From Trichomonas vaginalis G3 (taxonomy: Eukaryota > Parabasalia > Trichomonadida > Trichomonadidae), in assembly GCF_026262505.1 (NCBI RefSeq), contig NC_067205.1, forward strand, positions 8,618,001 to 8,682,000: a DNA stretch of 64,000 bases, written 5' to 3'. Of the stretch, positions 52,052-60,102 are shown one piece after another (position 1 is the first letter of the stretch; every line of letters starts with the position of its first letter). The notes beneath the pieces are model-generated. The model saw nothing but the letters and a program-made list of their open reading frames with translations, was not told the origin of the DNA and searched no databases. The position numbers were made by a program, and so were the translations under genes.

Positions 52052-52863
52052 ATTTTGTACTTAATTATAAATAATATCTACTTAATTTTATTCTTTAAAA
52101 AAAATATTCGTAAAATTAGCTATGTAGAGGATGATATTGTTGCGAACAAGTTAAGTAATGATGCATTATTATCTATGATTATGGTTATTTATTTTTTTGA
52201 ATTTTATTTCTTGGCTGGAATGAAAATTAGAAATCAAATCTATTTGTTCTTTGATCAAAAGTTATATGTTATAGCTTAATGTAAAAGGAGGGTAATTTTC
52301 CCCTCAAATAAAAAATACTAAGAGCGAAGAATGGGCCAAAAACAATTGTTCAAGTAATCTTTTGTCACTTTCATCGAAAAAATTGGCTTCAAGTAATAAT
52401 TTTTAATATCAGTTCTAAAAAGTGTATTCGAATTTCTATCGGGTGCTTCAATTTTGTTCGATTTTATGAGCCCATATTGAAAGTCGATCGTCAGCGTAAA
52501 ACAAATTACTACAATTAGACTAATATTATAGCATAATCAAATTGCTATGTCGTATTCAAATTATTTTGTGAGAGATATATTCAAAAAGTTTATATCCAAT
52601 TAAAATCGAGAAGCATGTGTGTTCGGATTATATTTACTTTTTAGATTTGTAACTTTCTCAAAAACTTAAAAATAGTCAATTTCTGATTTTCTGATAGCTT
52701 GGTTTTTGAATGTGAATGCAAAAAGAATTTCTAGATAATAAGAAAAGATGGTTATCCTAGTATTTTTGCTCTAGATCATAATTTTCAATATATATTCAAA
52801 ACGTTGATTTTTTGATTACCGTTGTCAAAGTTTTATTATCAATCAAAAAGTTCATTATTTCGA
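52052..52863. other. AT-rich intergenic, no gene seen
   Basis: The leftover 74-codon frame at 52055 is hydrophobic low-complexity sequence and not convincing. The initiator TCATT before the Myb gene lies at 52852-52856. Confidence 0.5.
52852..52856 (+). promoter_or_regulatory. trichomonad initiator (Inr) of the Myb gene
   Basis: TCATT fits TCA(+1)Py(T/A) and lies 8 bp before ATG 52864, the usual close spacing in trichomonads. This decides the start. Confidence 0.6.
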
Positions 52864-53433
52864 ATGATGTCCAGTTCAATCGAGAGTGAAACAACATTAA
52901 AGCCAGTAAGGATGAGATTCACTCCAGAAGAAGATGCAATGATAAAAGATCTAGTTGAAAATAAAAAGATTAGTCCATGGAGTGAAGTTGCTAAATATCT
53001 TCCAGGAAGAACAGGAAATCAGTGCAGAGATAGATATAATTCATACCTTTATGCTAATACATCTTCAAAATCATGGACAATTGAAGAAGATAAAATGATT
53101 GTTGAAAAATATAAAGAATTTGGTCCGCGTTGGGTATTAATCAGTAAATTCATACCTGGAAGAAATGGAAATAGTATTAAAAATCGCTGGCACAAAGCTT
53201 TAGTTAAGTATCATGGAATCAAGCACAATAATGTAAAACAGGAAAGAAGAAATAAGAATCTAAAATATTGCCTAAATTGTCCAGCTACTCAACCAGTCAA
53301 TAATGAAGATATAAATTTTCTCATAGATCAATTAGTTAAGAACATTCCTGATGATAGCGAAATGAATATTGATTTAGATTCTTGTTTCTCAGAATTTTAT
53401 GCAGAGAATCTTGATTTTCCAGCTTTTGTATGA
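52864..53433 (+). CDS. R2R3 Myb-type DNA-binding protein
   Basis: 189 residues; I start at ATG 52864, since the upstream frame opens only at TTG and passes the initiator. Two Myb repeats: RFTPEEDAMIKDLVENK...WSEVAKYLPGRTGNQCRDRY (residues ~17-65) and SWTIEEDKMIVEKYKEFGPRW...FIPGRNGNSIKNRWHKAL (~70-118). Each has the spaced aromatic residues and a recognition helix. A basic linker and an acidic tail (DSEMNIDLDSCF) may serve activation. The family is greatly expanded in trichomonads and regulates transcription. Intact host gene. Confidence 0.9.
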   Translation: MMSSSIESETTLKPVRMRFTPEEDAMIKDLVENKKISPWSEVAKYLPGRTGNQCRDRYNSYLYANTSSKSWTIEEDKMIVEKYKEFGPRWVLISKFIPGRNGNSIKNRWHKALVKYHGIKHNNVKQERRNKNLKYCLNCPATQPVNNEDINFLIDQLVKNIPDDSEMNIDLDSCFSEFYAENLDFPAFV

Positions 53434-53535
53434 ACTGTAACAATATAGAATAAAACTTTTATAATATATTAAATCCTCGTTTATCTGTCCTGCCTCTGAA
53501 ATATCTAATAAAGAAAAATGAAAATTTTAAAAAAT
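53434..53535. terminator. pol III T-run and spacer after tRNA-Leu
   Basis: On the minus strand the tRNA is followed by ATTTTTTAAAATTTT (about 53521-53535), a typical pol III stop. Confidence 0.6.
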
Positions 53536-53614
53536 GGTCACTCTGGGGTTCGAACCCAGGCCCTCGCGGACCAGTGCCTTAAACTGGCGCCTTAGACCAC
53601 TCGGCCAAATGACC
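53536..53614 (-). tRNA. tRNA-Leu (anticodon AAG)
   Basis: Minus strand GGTCATTTGGCCGAGTGG begins a full cloverleaf. It has a 7-bp acceptor stem (GGTCATT with AGTGACC, one G-T), a D arm with the A box, and an anticodon arm CCAGT-TTAAGGC-ACTGG reading CTT. A variable arm (TCCGCGAGGGC) and a T arm CTGGGTTCGAACCCCAG complete it. The longer variable arm fits Leu. No encoded CCA and no intron. Confidence 0.97.
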
Positions 53615-54528
53615 TTACGTTTCTAACTAAAAAAACTTAATATCTTGATAAAAATTTCCAGTGATAAATCTTTGAGTGATCTTTTCGACCTTTCTGCGAA
53701 ATTCTAGCTTAAGAATATATTGGATTTAGCACTAGAGTATTCAACAAAAGTAAACTATGTTGGCAGTGATCATAGTCTAGTATCAATACTACTCATAGAT
53801 TAAAAATTCCTTTAATCATTACAACATAAAGTATGACTCTTTTCAATTCTCATCAAGCCCTTTTTGTCACCTCTTAATTAAGTTTATAAAACATAAATTG
53901 AACCATATTGAGATTGAAATTTTATATTAAACTATTCCGATTTTGCACATTCTGTTTATCTAATAATTTCGCATCTATTTTCTATTTTTATCAATAGAGT
54001 TTAAAACCCCCTTCATAAAACCTTTTTATTAATTTTATCATTTGTAATTGCGATTTTATTCATTTTGAAAAATATTATTGAGATATTTTATGTGCCATTC
54101 GTTCTCATTTTATTAGTAGTACAAGGAAATTTCAATAGAATTGATTAAAAACTTATATCCCAAAAAATTATTGCTGTAATTCCTTTAAATTTAGATTTCA
54201 TCCTTCACACCATGCATACATATTATGTATTTTACTAAATATACTTATCAAACCCTATTAAACCTCTTTAAAATAGCCAATTTGATTTAATTGTATGATA
54301 GCATTCAAATAATATCCAGATTACATTGAAATTTACCATGGATATTATGAAATTAAATTCAAACTCATGAATCAAATTGCTCAAAATTCTGAATTTCAAT
54401 TTGTCTTCTTTTCCTATAACATTCCGAAAAATAATTAAATTATCTTGTAACAATTCAATAGTTTTGCTCAAAAATGACAATTTGCAGCTGGTTATGCCTT
54501 TTCCTCAATTTTAAACGGTCACAACAAA
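53615..54528. other. AT-rich intergenic, no gene seen
   Basis: No supported gene. The last part contains an initiator TCACA at 54519-54523, 5 bp before the next ATG. Confidence 0.5.
54519..54523 (+). promoter_or_regulatory. trichomonad initiator (Inr) of the coiled-coil gene
   Basis: TCACA fits the initiator consensus and sits directly before ATG 54529. Confidence 0.6.
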
Positions 54529-55704
54529 ATGGAAAGAGATATTGATGATGTTAGTAAGTCAGATGTCTCCTTACCAAGATATGTTGATTTATTGACACCA
54601 TTTGCTTCGATTGAATTAAATAGAGAAGTGCAGCGCCTCATACAAGAGAAAACAATATTAGTTTCCGAGAATAGGCAGTTAAAAGAGGAACGCGACTTCT
54701 TTTATAGTCTACTAATGAAAAAAGCTCAAAATCCAAAAGCAGAACAGAATAAATTGAAACTAGAACTTCAAAAACATTTAAATTCAGAAATTACAATACC
54801 TCTACCCGAATTCCATGATATTGGAATAGATGCATTAAGCTATACTAATACACTCAGTTTCCTGAATTCCGAAATAATATCGATTTTGCCAGTTGAACAC
54901 AAACAAGAACCTAAAGAAATCCCAAACGTTTTAAGCATACAAAAAGTCAATTCTTTCGAATCCAAACCAGAAGAAAAAATTGAAAGAAATATTATTTTGA
55001 GAATCAGAAAATGTTCCAATTTTAGCGTTCCATTAGAAGACAAATCAATGAAGATTAACACATTTAATATTTACAACTCTAATATCATTCACACACACAA
55101 TTACTCAGATAAATTCACTCAATTCGAACCGGCAAAGAAGGATAAAGGAATCGACAACAACGGTCAAACAAATGATCATGCTGACATTGCAACTTCCAAT
55201 GTTACAGATTTTGAACATTCTTCAACACAAACAGAAATTTTACCAAAATATTCAACTGCTGAATCCCAGTCAGAGTTACACTTTGTTAATGAAGCTTCTA
55301 CACAATCTCAAAATGAGAGTAGTTTATCAAGTTTCCTTAATACATCAAAACAGATTCAATATAAAACTCAAAAAGTTCAAGCTACAAATGCAGATCGTTG
55401 TGACTTCTCAAAGAAAGAATTTTTATCTCTTTTATCAACATTTGAAAACACAACATTCAAACACGCAAAAGAAATGCTTTCTCTCGCTCAATCCGGTGAT
55501 GCCATTGTTTCATATTTTACCAAACTCTGTGGCTCAAGAATTCAATCTTTAGAATTTGAAAATTCTGATCTAATTTGCGAAATCTGCAGGATTAGGCAAG
55601 AAAGTAGTGGAGCTATTGCAAAAACAATTATAAAATTGAAGAAGACATCAATCAATGAACTAGAATTGAAAGATGTAGTTTCAAGATGCTTATATAACAA
55701 TTAA
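54529..55704 (+). CDS. 391-aa coiled-coil hypothetical protein
   Basis: An N-terminal coiled coil (about residues 28-75, with EVQRLIQEKTILVSENRQLK) is followed by a Ser/Thr/Asn/Gln-rich low-complexity middle (residues ~140-290) and a helical C-terminal region (KEFLSLLSTFENTTFKHAKE and on, to residue ~385). No enzyme motif or membrane segment. It is probably a scaffold or cytoskeleton-related host protein; the family is not recognised. The initiator at 54519 supports the start. Confidence 0.7.
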   Translation: MERDIDDVSKSDVSLPRYVDLLTPFASIELNREVQRLIQEKTILVSENRQLKEERDFFYSLLMKKAQNPKAEQNKLKLELQKHLNSEITIPLPEFHDIGIDALSYTNTLSFLNSEIISILPVEHKQEPKEIPNVLSIQKVNSFESKPEEKIERNIILRIRKCSNFSVPLEDKSMKINTFNIYNSNIIHTHNYSDKFTQFEPAKKDKGIDNNGQTNDHADIATSNVTDFEHSSTQTEILPKYSTAESQSELHFVNEASTQSQNESSLSSFLNTSKQIQYKTQKVQATNADRCDFSKKEFLSLLSTFENTTFKHAKEMLSLAQSGDAIVSYFTKLCGSRIQSLEFENSDLICEICRIRQESSGAIAKTIIKLKKTSINELELKDVVSRCLYNN

Positions 55705-56082
55705 TCTATTTAATACTTATTTGTTATTCATGTAATATCTGTAAATCTATCCTATGTTTAATAGCTATGTATTTTTACCTCTTTTTACAAGTATATTAAA
55801 AATTATTCAATCTAATTTTGATTGTACATTGCTATCAAGGATATAAGTCGTCAATACACAGATAATATGTCTCACACACATTAGAATAATTTTATAATAA
55901 TCAAAAAATTGATTTGTTTTCAGATTATAGTGGAAATATTGATAAAATATCTCAACAGTAGACTGCCTTACAAAGAAAATCCCTAATATTTACATTTATG
56001 TTTTAATAATCATAAGTTTTTCCCTTATTTCAGATGAAAGAAATCAAATTTTCTCACAGTAAAAGTGACAAAAAAATTAAAA
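55705..56082. other. AT-rich intergenic, no gene seen
   Basis: About 380 bases with no gene; ends with TCACA (56054-56058), a likely initiator 24 bp before ATG 56083. Confidence 0.5.
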
Positions 56083-56919
56083 ATGATTTTGTATTCAAGA
56101 ATAAGGAAAACAGTCAAGTTTCCTCCAGATAAAAATGCTCAGAAGACAGCTATTATGTTTTCTGTCATTGGAAGATCTGGTGGTAGCATGATGGAATTAA
56201 AAAATGGACAATGTGAGGTAAAAAAAGTTTGCAAATTAACAGTAGATCGCCATGATGTTGTTAAGATCACACTCACTACAGAGGATAAGAGTCATTCCCT
56301 TGGAAAAACTACAGTCCCAGTCGAATGTTTTAGTTCTAATACAAAATGTAAAGCAGTACTAACATTAAATACTCGATTAGATTTTGATCCGATATTCGAA
56401 TTTGAGTTTCACTTAGCTAAGAAGGAAGGCAATCCTTTCCATGCAGATAAAGGAAACTTTAAGAAAGATTTGATTAAAGAGCCACCAGAGACAACATTCA
56501 AGGAGAAAATGAGAAGAGAAACAATGCCTGCACCAGCTCCTGTTAGAGTTGAAAGATCTTCTTCATATTCCTCTGAAGAATCTTCATCTGAAAGTGAAAG
56601 CTCAGATTCTTCGTATTCGCAAGATGACGCACATACACAAGTTAATGTCAGACCTTTGGCAAGGCCAATGCCTCCTAAATCTTCAGCACCAATACCAAAT
56701 GCAAAACCAATATCTCCAAGACCACCTTACGATCCTCAAATACACATTTCAGATTCAAATAAAGTTATTGATCTAGAAATACAATGTCCAATTAGTGCGT
56801 TAAGGGTTCCTCCCTTCAAAACTCTTTTAACGGAGGCATATTTGCCATTACAACAAAAGAATTTGTTTGACGGATGCATACAAACACCAGAAACAATGCC
56901 ACAGTTATTTGGTATGTAA
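56083..56919 (+). CDS. C2-like N-terminal domain protein with Ser-rich linker
   Basis: I use ATG 56083, as the listed upstream start is a GTG. Residues ~1-115 are a beta-rich fold with alternating strands (CKLTVDRHDVVKITLTTED, LGKTTVPVECF, KAVLTLNTRLDF, FEFEFHLAK) that fits an N-terminal C2-type domain. A Ser/Glu-rich acidic linker (SSSYSSEESSSESESSDSS) and a Pro-rich region follow, then a short conserved-looking tail. Such domains bind membranes or scaffold proteins. Host gene, intact. Domain call moderate. Confidence 0.6.
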   Translation: MILYSRIRKTVKFPPDKNAQKTAIMFSVIGRSGGSMMELKNGQCEVKKVCKLTVDRHDVVKITLTTEDKSHSLGKTTVPVECFSSNTKCKAVLTLNTRLDFDPIFEFEFHLAKKEGNPFHADKGNFKKDLIKEPPETTFKEKMRRETMPAPAPVRVERSSSYSSEESSSESESSDSSYSQDDAHTQVNVRPLARPMPPKSSAPIPNAKPISPRPPYDPQIHISDSNKVIDLEIQCPISALRVPPFKTLLTEAYLPLQQKNLFDGCIQTPETMPQLFGM

Positions 56920-57649
56920 GAAATTTTTATAATTTTTATTTTTTTATTAGTAAAGATTGTTTATAACTCAAATTAATTTGATTTACAGCTGTTCATCTCA
57001 AGGATTGTTATATAACTATATTCTTGAAATAATATTTTTTTTTCTTCAAATGATTAATAAATACATGTAAATATATCATCCCCAATTCAGCATGAACTAA
57101 TACTGAATGAATCATCTCATATTGTCATAGGAATTTGATAATAGACAATGATTCTGTAAAAGATACTGAAAGTCACATATATTCTGTGTAAACCACAACT
57201 TCTTCACATACAATAAATAATTGTTACTGTTGGAGCTCGAGTAATGGCAGTATTTGACCTGAAATTCATAAGAAAAACGTCAAAAAATTACACGGACTTT
57301 TTTTAACTTTTTACTTAATCCTCCAAGTAAAGTAATGCCATATACTCGGACCAATATATTACAATTCATTTAGTGCTTCCAAACAATGCATTTCACATGT
57401 TCATTTCTTCAACGTTTAAAGAGTTTTTATGAGTCTGATATTTACAATTGCGGATTTAATCACATATGAAAGTTGATTCATTTGAATGAGATATCACATT
57501 TGAATACGCATACAACTAGAACATAAAAAAAAAAAAAAAAAAAAAAAAAGGGATTGGGGCTTCCAGGCACTTCGTGCCCTCTAGCCCCGAAGATGTTTTG
57601 TCACTTTTCTGTCACTTTTCAGGGAAAAAACATTTTTATTGTATATAAA
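56920..57649. other. intergenic with 25-A tract and hairpin at the Maverick boundary
   Basis: Ordinary AT-rich sequence to 57524, then an unbroken run of 25 A (57525-57549), then GGGATT and a GC-rich hairpin (57556-57588). After it come two GTCACTTTTC words and CATTTTTATTG, which precede the first gene of the second Maverick. No gene seen. The A-run is a likely junction. Confidence 0.6.
57556..57588. repeat. GC-rich two-part hairpin
   Basis: GGGGCT (57556-57561) pairs with AGCCCC (57583-57588), and inside it GGCAC (57566-57570) pairs with GTGCC (57574-57578) around TTC. It stands out in AT-rich DNA directly after the A-run. Confidence 0.75.
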
Positions 57650-58468
57650 ATGAATTTTACAAAACCACCGTTACCCTTCTTTGGAAATAAGAGTAGATGT
57701 AAAGATATTCTATTGAGAGAACTTAAGAAACTACCGAATGGTCTAACATTTGTAGATTTGTTCGGTGGAAGTTTCTATATATCCCATTTGTGCCATACAA
57801 TATTCCCAGACTCAAAGATTATATGCAATGACTTCGACAACTATATGAACCGTCTCAAACATATACCAGACACAAACAAAATATTGAGTGAGTTGAAAGA
57901 AAAGATACCTATAGGCAAGATGGAACGTATACCATTAGATAAGAAAAATACTGTCAGAGAGGTTTTGAAAAAAGCAGAGTATATTGACTGGGATAGTATA
58001 TCTTCTAGACTATTATATAGTGGTGCTATAAGAGTTCATGACATTGAAACACTTATGTCAAAAGTTTTATATCTTAACTATACAAAGGTTTTCAAAGAGA
58101 ACATAGAAAAATATACTGAGGGTATAGAGTTTGTGAGATGTCGTTGGACAGAGTTGTATGAAAAATATAAAAACAAGGAAAATGTTTTCTTTATAGTAGA
58201 CCCGCCGTTCTATAACACATATGATTTTCAATACCAAGTAGACTGGACTTTGAGAGACTCTTTAGAAACTTTAGACGTTTTACATAACCATCCATGCTTT
58301 TACTTTACATCCGATAAAAGTGGTTTGGAAACCGTTATGAGATGGTTAGAGGACATACATGACTATGAGTTTATTTACGATAAAATAGAATATGAGAGAG
58401 GTCCTATAAACCGGAAAAAGTGTCATAACAAAGAAATTTTATTGGTAAGTAAATGTGGTTTGAAATAG
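57650..58468 (+). CDS. D12-class adenine-N6 DNA methyltransferase
   Basis: 272 residues from ATG 57650; the frame upstream lacks an ATG and runs through the hairpin. Transfers a methyl group from S-adenosylmethionine to adenine in DNA. It shows the Dam-type pattern: LPFFGNKSR at the start, FVDLFGGSF (about residue 35), an ICNDFDN acidic site (~63) and DPPFYNTY (~184), the catalytic DPP(Y/F) motif. A segment SDKSGLET lies near the end. The frame is intact. CATTTTTATTG precedes the ATG. It could mark element DNA or counter host restriction or epigenetic marks; this is inference. Confidence 0.85.
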   Translation: MNFTKPPLPFFGNKSRCKDILLRELKKLPNGLTFVDLFGGSFYISHLCHTIFPDSKIICNDFDNYMNRLKHIPDTNKILSELKEKIPIGKMERIPLDKKNTVREVLKKAEYIDWDSISSRLLYSGAIRVHDIETLMSKVLYLNYTKVFKENIEKYTEGIEFVRCRWTELYEKYKNKENVFFIVDPPFYNTYDFQYQVDWTLRDSLETLDVLHNHPCFYFTSDKSGLETVMRWLEDIHDYEFIYDKIEYERGPINRKKCHNKEILLVSKCGLK

Positions 58469-58584
58469 GACTACTTGTTTTAGGTTTTTTCCATTGTGTC
58501 ATTTACTTATTTGACGTGGCAGAAAGATATAGAGAATATGAAGATGAACCAATACCAGCAAATGTCCAGCATATGTACTCGTAA
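58453..58584 (+). CDS. 43-aa single-pass membrane protein
   Basis: ATG 58453 overlaps the end of the methyltransferase gene by 16 bases in another frame; the stop TAA is 58582-58584. The N-terminus is a hydrophobic helix (FEIGLLVLGFFHCVIYLF), then a charged tail (AERYREYEDEP). Such very small membrane proteins are typical of virus-like elements. Function unknown. Confidence 0.55.
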   Translation: MWFEIGLLVLGFFHCVIYLFDVAERYREYEDEPIPANVQHMYS

Positions 58585-58607
58585 GAGATATTTTTATCTA
58601 ATATTAA

Positions 58608-58970
58608 ATGGACGCACAGAACTTAGCGAATGCACAGCAACCTGGACAACCAAACCCAGAGAATATTCCAAATGAAGTTAGAATACAAACTGCAATGGCA
58701 AACTATGGTCAAGTGCCAACAGATGTACAAATGCAAACTGCCATGTCAAATGACGCTGCGTTAGGCTTACCACCATGGTATGCAAATATGAGATGGAAAG
58801 AGTTTTATACAAACCCTGAAGTGGGATATAAACAACTCTATGCAGATGACGCGAACACAGGAGTTGACCCAGAGTATGTTTTCTACCAGAGGAGAAATAG
58901 AATGTATGAGCTCCAGTTAAAAAATGCTATGGAACTCAGAAGGAAACGTAAGAGACTAGGTGGACATTAG
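58608..58970 (+). CDS. 120-aa hypothetical Maverick protein
   Basis: Gln/Asn/Pro-rich N-terminus with two related units ending QTAMANYGQ and QTAMSNDAA. Then comes an aromatic segment (LPPWYANMRWKEFY) and a basic C-terminus (ELRRKRKRLGGH). ATTTTTATC lies 17 bp before the ATG. It may be a virion or DNA-binding protein; the family is not recognised. Confidence 0.6.
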   Translation: MDAQNLANAQQPGQPNPENIPNEVRIQTAMANYGQVPTDVQMQTAMSNDAALGLPPWYANMRWKEFYTNPEVGYKQLYADDANTGVDPEYVFYQRRNRMYELQLKNAMELRRKRKRLGGH

Positions 58971-58988
58971 ATTTTTACATATAGTAAA

Positions 58989-59231
58989 ATGGGTTTCTTT
59001 GGAAGAATAGGAAACTTCTTTCGAAATGTTGGAAGAGGTATATGGAATGGAATAAAATCTGTCGGAAGAGGAATTTGGAACGGAGTCAAAAATATTGGTA
59101 AAAGAGTAGGTCAGTTTGTTGGTATTATACCTAAAGACCCTGAACCAGAAGAACAAGCTCCTGTTATACAACAGCCTGAACCTGCACCACAGTCTAGTTG
59201 GCAACCAAATCCAACACCTCAACCGTATTAA
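58989..59231 (+). CDS. 80-aa amphipathic-helix protein, possible membrane-active virion peptide
   Basis: The first ~45 residues are repeats of a Phe/Ile/Trp plus Gly/Arg/Lys pattern (FFGRIGNFFRNVGRGIWNG, then IKSVGRGIWNGVKNIG), which would form cationic amphipathic helices. The tail is Pro/Gln-rich (EPEEQAPVIQQPEPAP). This design resembles membrane-lytic minor virion proteins of adenovirus type; the function is inferred. ATTTTTACAT lies just before the ATG. Counterparts in design: 7343-7870 and 62428-62841. Confidence 0.6.
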   Translation: MGFFGRIGNFFRNVGRGIWNGIKSVGRGIWNGVKNIGKRVGQFVGIIPKDPEPEEQAPVIQQPEPAPQSSWQPNPTPQPY

Positions 59232-59235
59232 AAGA

Positions 59236-60084
59236 TTATATTTTTACCGTTCGATAGTAGTTGTATATGAGACTAAGTTCTAAGTAAAACGCATGGTATA
59301 ATGGAACTATTCTCTTTCTTCCATCTGTTGTAAACCATACTTGAAAGTCTGAAATACTTCCACTCGGCGGTTCATATAGCTTTGTAGGTTTTTCGTAAAA
59401 GTCATTTGCCAAGCATAAAAAAGAGTTTTGTGCACCAGAAAATGAAGCATGAACGATAATAGCATCTGAGTCGAAAACATTTTCATATGTTCCATTAGGG
59501 TTTTCGACTTCATAAAAGTCCGGGTGTACTGGATATTCTGCAGGCTGATTTAACATCCTCAAAAATCTATACCATGCCAAGTTGTTATATTTTGTAGAAA
59601 TATAAACGTTGTCTCCAAGGTCTTCTATTCTATTGATTTTAACAGTTGCATTTTTCCTGTCATATATAATATCGAGATGGTACTCTCCTTCGTCAATGTT
59701 AAACTGGTTTGCATATTCGAGATAGATATCGTTTATTTTTTCTTGAAAAGCTTGAAGAGTTGTTTCTAAGTTTACAAGCAAATTCACTTGTAAAAGTTTT
59801 CCCTGTTCAAATTTCTCATACGTACGTTTTTCTTTGTTATAGTATCGAACTTCAAAAGCGACCGTAAATGGGAAACCATGTATGGCTTCTGAAATGAACT
59901 TCATTCTACGAAAGCCAATAGCTTTTGTGACAGATGGGTCTCTTAGCCATCTTAGTGGGTAGTCAAAACGATAGCCTTCATGCTTTACGGTCTCTGTCTC
60001 AAACTTTTGACCGACATTCGTAAAAAGTTCATCTAATGGTTTAGTTGTAGCAACTCTTGAATTTTCTTTTTCTATTGAAAGCAT
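59236..60084 (-). CDS. candidate minor capsid protein (copy 3 of 3), 282 aa, intact
   Basis: Best-preserved member of the three-gene family (with 8114-8977 and 23907-24767). The defining block is FDYPLRWLRD followed by KAIGFRRMKF, then a beta-rich centre with a long charged helix (LQAFQEKINDIYLEYA). Later come VHASFSGAQNSFLCLANDFY and YEPPSGSISDFQVWF. It is convergent with 58989 (4-bp gap) and divergent from the fibre gene (18 bp). A penton or other minor virion role is inferred from conservation and position next to the fibre. Confidence 0.55.
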   Translation of the reverse strand: MLSIEKENSRVATTKPLDELFTNVGQKFETETVKHEGYRFDYPLRWLRDPSVTKAIGFRRMKFISEAIHGFPFTVAFEVRYYNKEKRTYEKFEQGKLLQVNLLVNLETTLQAFQEKINDIYLEYANQFNIDEGEYHLDIIYDRKNATVKINRIEDLGDNVYISTKYNNLAWYRFLRMLNQPAEYPVHPDFYEVENPNGTYENVFDSDAIIVHASFSGAQNSFLCLANDFYEKPTKLYEPPSGSISDFQVWFTTDGRKRIVPLYHAFYLELSLIYNYYRTVKI

Positions 60085-60102
60085 ATTTTATCTAGAATAA
60101 AA

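Noticed and set aside
52055-52279. 74-codon hydrophobic frame after the carbonic anhydrase
   Set aside because: Low-complexity AT-driven sequence, no initiator, and too close to the preceding stop.
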